A program made the position numbers and the translations under genes. A stretch of DNA of 64,000 nt from Neodontobutis hainanensis (Eukaryota > Chordata > Actinopteri > Gobiiformes > Odontobutidae). Numbering within the stretch: position 1 is the first letter of the stretch; each line of letters opens with the position of its first letter. The stretch covers positions 1 through 64,000 of the forward strand of contig JALDNG010000544.1 in NCBI GenBank assembly GCA_024349245.1. Reading direction: 5' to 3'. A model generated the notes under the pieces. That model worked only from the letters and a program-made list of their open reading frames with translations, was not told the origin of the DNA and did not search any database. This document shows, piece by piece, positions 58,904 through 64,000 of the stretch.

Positions 58904-61900
58904 TTGTCCAGTAGAACAGACTGTGGCCGAACAGTAGTTTAGAATGTAGACTTGAAATAGAACAGACTGTAGATGTGCAGTAGAACAGACTGTAGAGCAG
59001 CAGTAGTACAGACTGTAGAATGGCTTTAGAACTGACTATACACAATCATAGAGGACCATTAAAACAGACTGTAGATGTGCAGTAGAAGAGACTGTAGAGG
59101 TGCAGTTGTACAGAATCTTGACAATTATTAGAACAGACTGTAGACGTCTAGTAGAAGAGACTGTAGATGTTTATTAAAAATGACTATAGTCATGCAGTAG
59201 AACAGACTGTAGACCTCTAGTTAAACAGACTGTAGCTGTGCATTAGAACAGACTGTAGACATGCAGTAGAACATACTGTAGAGGAGCAGTAGAACAAACA
59301 GTAGAGCTGGAGTAGTAAACTGTTACTGGGCATTAAAACAGACTATATTCAAGCAATAGAAAGGAACAATAGATGTCTGGTCGTACAGATTGCATTAGAA
59401 CAGACTGTGGATGAGCATTTGAACAGACTATAGGCGTGTATTAGAACAGATTGTAGATGCGCAGTAGAAAAGACTGTAAGGTGCAGTAGTACAGAATGTC
59501 GATAATTATTAGAAAAGACTGTAGACGTGCAGTAGAACGGACTGTAGAAAATTATTAGAACAGACTGTAGACTTGCAGTAGAACAGACTCACAGTGCTTC
59601 AGAAGAATAGACTTTAGAGGTGCATTAGTACAGACTGTAGACGATTATTAGAATAGACTGTATATGAGTATTAGAAAACACTCTAGACATGCTTTAGAAT
59701 AGACTGTAGAGGTGCAGTAGTACAGACTGTAGACCTGCAGTAGAATAGACTGTAGATGTGCATTAGAACAGACTTTAGAAGTGCAGTAGTAGAAACTGTA
59801 GATATGCAGTAGAACAGACTGTAGATGTGCAGTAAAACAGACTGTAGACATGCAGTAGAACAGACTGCGGTAGAGCAGTAGTACAGACAGTAAAATGGCA
59901 TTAGAACAGACTGTAGAGGAACAGTAGAACAAACTGTAGAGGTCGAGTAGTAAATACTGTTATTGGGCAATAGAACAGGCGATATTCGAGCAATAGAACA
60001 GACTATAGATGTGTGGTCGCATGCGGACTGCATTAGAACAGATTGTGGGAACATTTGAACAGACTAATGGCGTGCATTAGAACAGACTTTAGATGTGCAG
60101 TAGAAGAGACTGTAGACAATTATTAGAACAGACTTTAGCCATGCAGTAGAACAGACTGTAGAAGTTGAACAGTAAAGACTTTTATTGGGGATTAGAACAG
60201 ACTGTAGACAAGCAATAGAACAGATTGTAGATGTGCAGTAGTACAGACTGTAGACTTGCATTAGAACAGACTGTGGATGAGCATTAGAACAGATTATAGA
60301 CGTGCATTAGAACAGACTGTAGATGTCCATTAGAACAGACTGTAGATGTGTTGTAGAACAGACTGACGAAGAATAGACCGTAAGGCTTCAGTAGTTGAGA
60401 CTTTACACGAGCATTAGAACAGACTGTACATGAGTATTAGAAAAGACCGTAGACATGATTTAGAACAGACTGTAGAGGTGCAGTAGTACAGACTGTAGAC
60501 GTGCAGTTTAACAGACTGTAGCTGTGCATTAGAACAGACTGTAGATGTGCAGTAGAACTGAATGTAGACTTGCAGTAAAACAGACTGCAGAGCAGAAGTA
60601 GTACAGACTCTAGACTGGCATTAGAACAGACTGTAGAGGAGCAGTAGTACAGAATGTAGACTTGCATTATAACAGATTGTAGATGTGCATTAGAACAAGC
60701 TATAGGCGTACAATAGAAAAGACTTTAGTGCATTTGTACAGACTTCAGTGCAACATTAGTACACACTCTAGATTGGATTTAGAACAGACTGTACGATCAT
60801 TAGAACAGACTGTAAACGCCCAGAAGAAGAGACTGACAATGTGCAGAAGAATAGAATAGAGAGGTGCAGTAGTACAGACTGTAGATGAGCATTAGATCAG
60901 ACTGTATATGAGTTTTACAAAACACTCTAGACATGCTTTAGAACAGTCTGTAGAGGTGCAGTAGTTCAGACTGTACGAGCATTAGAACAGACTCTATATG
61001 AATATTAGAAAACACTCTAGACATGCTTTAGAACAGACAGTAGAGGTGCAGTTGTACAGAATGTAGGCGAGCATTAGAACAGACTTATATTAGTATTAGA
61101 AAACAATCTAGATATGCTTTAGAACAGACTGTAGAGGTGCAGTAATACAGAATGTAGACGAGCATTAGAACAGACTGTAGAAGTCCAGTAGTACAAACTG
61201 TAGATGTGCAGTAGTACAGACTGTAGATGTACAATAGAAAAGACTGTAGAGGTGCAGTTAAACAGTTTGTAGACGTGCAGTAAAACAGACTTCAGAGAAG
61301 AAGTAGAACAGACTCTAGATTGGCTTTAGAACAGACTGTAGATGAGCATTAGAACAGACAGTAAACGACCTGTAGAACAGACTGACAATGTGCATTGAAT
61401 AGACTTTAGAGGTGCAATAGTACAGACTGTAGATTAGCATTAGAACAGACTGTATATGAGTATTAGAAAACACTGTAGATATGCTTTAGAACAGACTGTA
61501 GAGGTGCAGTAGTTCAGACTGTAGACGAGCATTAGAACAGACTGTATGTGAGTATTAGAAAACACTTTAGACATGTTTTAGAACAGACTGTAGAGGTTCA
61601 GTAGTTCAGACTGTAAACAGGCATTAGAACAAACTCTATATGAGTATTAGAAAACACTCTAGACATGTTTTAGAACAGACTTTAGAGGTTCAGTAATACA
61701 GACTGTAGACGAGCATTAGAAAAGACTGTAGAAGTGCAGTTGTACAGACTGTAGATGTGCAGAAGAAGAGACTGTAGACGTATATTAAAACAGACTGTAG
61801 ACCTGCACTAGAACAGACTGTAGATGTGCATTAGAACAAAATGTAGATGTGCATTAGAACAGACTGTAGATGTTCATTAGAACAGACTGTAGACCTGCAC

Positions 61901-64000
61901 TTAAAGAGACCGTAGATGAGCAGTAGTACAGACTATAGACTTGCATTAGAACAGATTGTATATTAGTATTAGAAAAAATGTAGAAATTCTTTAGAACAGA
62001 CTGTGGAGGTGCAGTAGTTCAGACTGTAAATGAGCATTAGAACAGACTATTTATGAGTTTTAGAAAATACTCTAGACATGCTTTAGAAGAGACTGTAGAG
62101 GTGCAGAAATACAGACTGTAGAAAAGCATTAGAACAGACTGTAGAAGTGCAGTAGTACAAACTGTAGATGTGCAGTAGAACAGACTGTAGATATTTTTAG
62201 AACAGACTGTAGACGTGCAGTAGAACAGACTGTAGATGGGCAGTAGTACAGACTGTAGACTTTCATTAGAACAGACAGTAGATGTACATTAGAACAGATT
62301 GTAGATGTGCAGTAAAACAGAATTTAGTGGAAGAGACTGTAATAGAGCAGTAGTACAGACTTTAATCTGACATTTGAACAGACTGTAGAGGTGCAGTTGA
62401 ACAGACTGTAGACGAGCATTAGAACATACTCTATATGAGTATTAGAAAACACTCTAGACATGCTTTAGAACAGATTGTAGAGGTGCAGTAGTTCAGACTG
62501 TAGACGAGCATTAGAACAGACTGTAGATGTGCAGTGGAACAGACTTTAGATGTTTATTAGAACAGACTGTAGACTTGCAGTAGAACAGACTGTAGATAAG
62601 CAGTAGTACAGACTATAGACTTGCATTAGAACAGACTGTAGATGTGCATTAGAACAGACTGTATATGAGTATTATAAAAACACTGTAGACATGCTTTAGA
62701 ACAGACTGTAGAGGTGCAGTAGTTCAGACTGTAGACGAGCATTAGAACAGACTGTATATGAGTATTAGAAAAACTCTAGACATGCTTTAGAAGAGACTAT
62801 AGAGGTGGAGTAATACAGACTGTAGACGAGCATTAGAACAGACTGTAGAAGTGCAGTAGTACAGGCGGTAGATGTGCAAAAGAAACACACTGTAGACGAG
62901 CAGTAGGACAGACTGTAGACTTGCATTAGAACAGACAGTAGTTGTACATTAGAACAGACTGTAGATGTGCAGTAAAATAGGCGTTAGGCGTGCAGTGGAA
63001 GAGACTGTAGTAGAGCAGTAGTACAGATTGTAAACTGGCATTAAAACAGACTGTACAGGTGCGATTGAACAGACTGTTGACATGCAGTTGAAAAGACTTC
63101 AGAGCAGCAGTAGTACATACTCTAGATTGGATTTAAAACTGACTGTAGACAAGCATTAGAACAGACTGTAAACGTCCAGTAGAACAGACTGACAATATGC
63201 AAAAGAATAGACTGTAGAGATTCAGTAGTATAGACTGTAGACGAGAATAAGAACAGACTGTATATGAGTATTAAAAACACTGTAGACATGCTTTAGAACA
63301 GACTGTAGAGGTGCAGTAGTTCAGACTAAAGACGAGCTTTAGAACAGACTCTATATGAATATTAGAAAACACTCTAGACATGCTTTAGAACAGATTATAG
63401 AGGTGCAGTAATACAGACTGTAGATGAGCATTAGTAAAGACTGTAGAAGTGCAGTAGTACAGACTGTAGATGTGCAGTAGAACAGATTGTAGACGTTTAT
63501 TAGAACACACTGTAGATCTAGACTAGAACAGACCGTAGATGAGCAGTAGTACAGACTATAGACTTGCATTAGAACAGACAGTAGATGTGCATTAGAATAG
63601 ACTTTAGATGTGCAGTAGTAGAGACTGTAGACGTTTATTAGAACAAACTGTAGACCTGCACTTAAAGAGACCGTAGATGAGCAGTAGTACAGACTATAGA
63701 CTTGCATTACAAACAGATTGTATATGAGTATTAGACAAAAATGTAGACATTCTTTAGAACAGACTGTAGAGGCGCAGTAGTTCAGACTGTAAATGAGCAT
63801 TAGAACAGACTATTTATGAGTATTAGAAAATACTCTAGACATGCTTTAGAAGAGACTGTAGAGGTTGCAGAAATACAGACTGTAGACAAGCATTAGAACA
63901 GACTGTAGATGTGCAGTAGAACAGACTGTAGACGTTTATTAGAACAGACTGTAGACCTGCACTTAAAGAGACCGTAGATAAGCAGTAGTACAGACTATAG
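58904..64000 (+). repeat. 23-bp minisatellite array, plus orientation
   Basis: Plus-oriented 23-mers run to the end of the window without interruption. Local higher-order duplications are visible, such as the CCTGCACTTAAAGAGACCG unit at about 61890, 63655 and 63955. No gene was seen. Confidence 0.94.

Overview
The window is non-genic repeat DNA from a vertebrate, most likely a ray-finned fish. The fish call rests on a Rex3-like LINE with a GATG tail, a ZBED-type hAT transposon whose termini are packed with ATCGATA, and short interspersed elements ending in a GCGCAATATAAATCCAATCC-type tail. I found no host protein-coding gene, tRNA, rRNA or CRISPR array. Almost every long open frame is a by-product of tandem repeats.

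Two minisatellite families fill most of the window. Family 1 is a 27-bp unit (with 18- and 36-bp variants, all multiples of 9). One strand is purine-rich and its consensus lacks T; the core is CCAGAGGAGGCAGAGG. It occupies 1-8694 and 22381-23724 on the + strand, and 45597-47109 and 53320-53488 inverted. Family 2 is a 23-bp unit with core AGAACAGACTGTAGA. It covers roughly 35 kb, on the order of 1,500 units, and changes orientation at 19007-19018, 32799-32810, 36711-36765 and 58887-58903.

Layout: 27-mer array (1-8694); 23-mer array with a SINE-like insert (8695-13568); truncated minus-strand LTR retroelement with RNase H and integrase remnants (13566-16498); 23-mer array that flips orientation and carries a 703-bp candidate solo LTR (16499-22380). 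A near-identical second copy of the block starting at 7351 follows (22381-36162). It lacks the retroelement and has a 590-bp higher-order repeat in its place. Then come a 23-mer fold-back (36711-36765), a 1,960-bp solo LTR (37070-39029), and a multi-exon hAT element with a ZBED-like transposase (40186-43525). After a degraded LINE scrap and inverted 27-mers there is a three-layer nest (47110-53319): a hAT-like element, holding a Jockey-superfamily LINE, holding a Rex3-like LINE. The final 10.5 kb is 23-mer array with a short (TTAGGG)n tract exactly at an orientation switch.

The components do not form a pathway. The window records array expansion, a ~15-kb tandem duplication, inversions and successive transposon insertions. 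The most informative hidden signal is that differences between the two duplicated copies concentrate at CpG sites in a non-deamination pattern (GACG versus GGCG, and loss or gain of one or two bases). This looks like base-calling error at methylated CpG rather than mutation. I did not find a convincing new biological system. The strongest candidates for follow-up are the GRE-like 23-mer array, the telomere-repeat inversion junction, and the hAT transposon whose ends carry the DREF/ZBED1 recognition motif.
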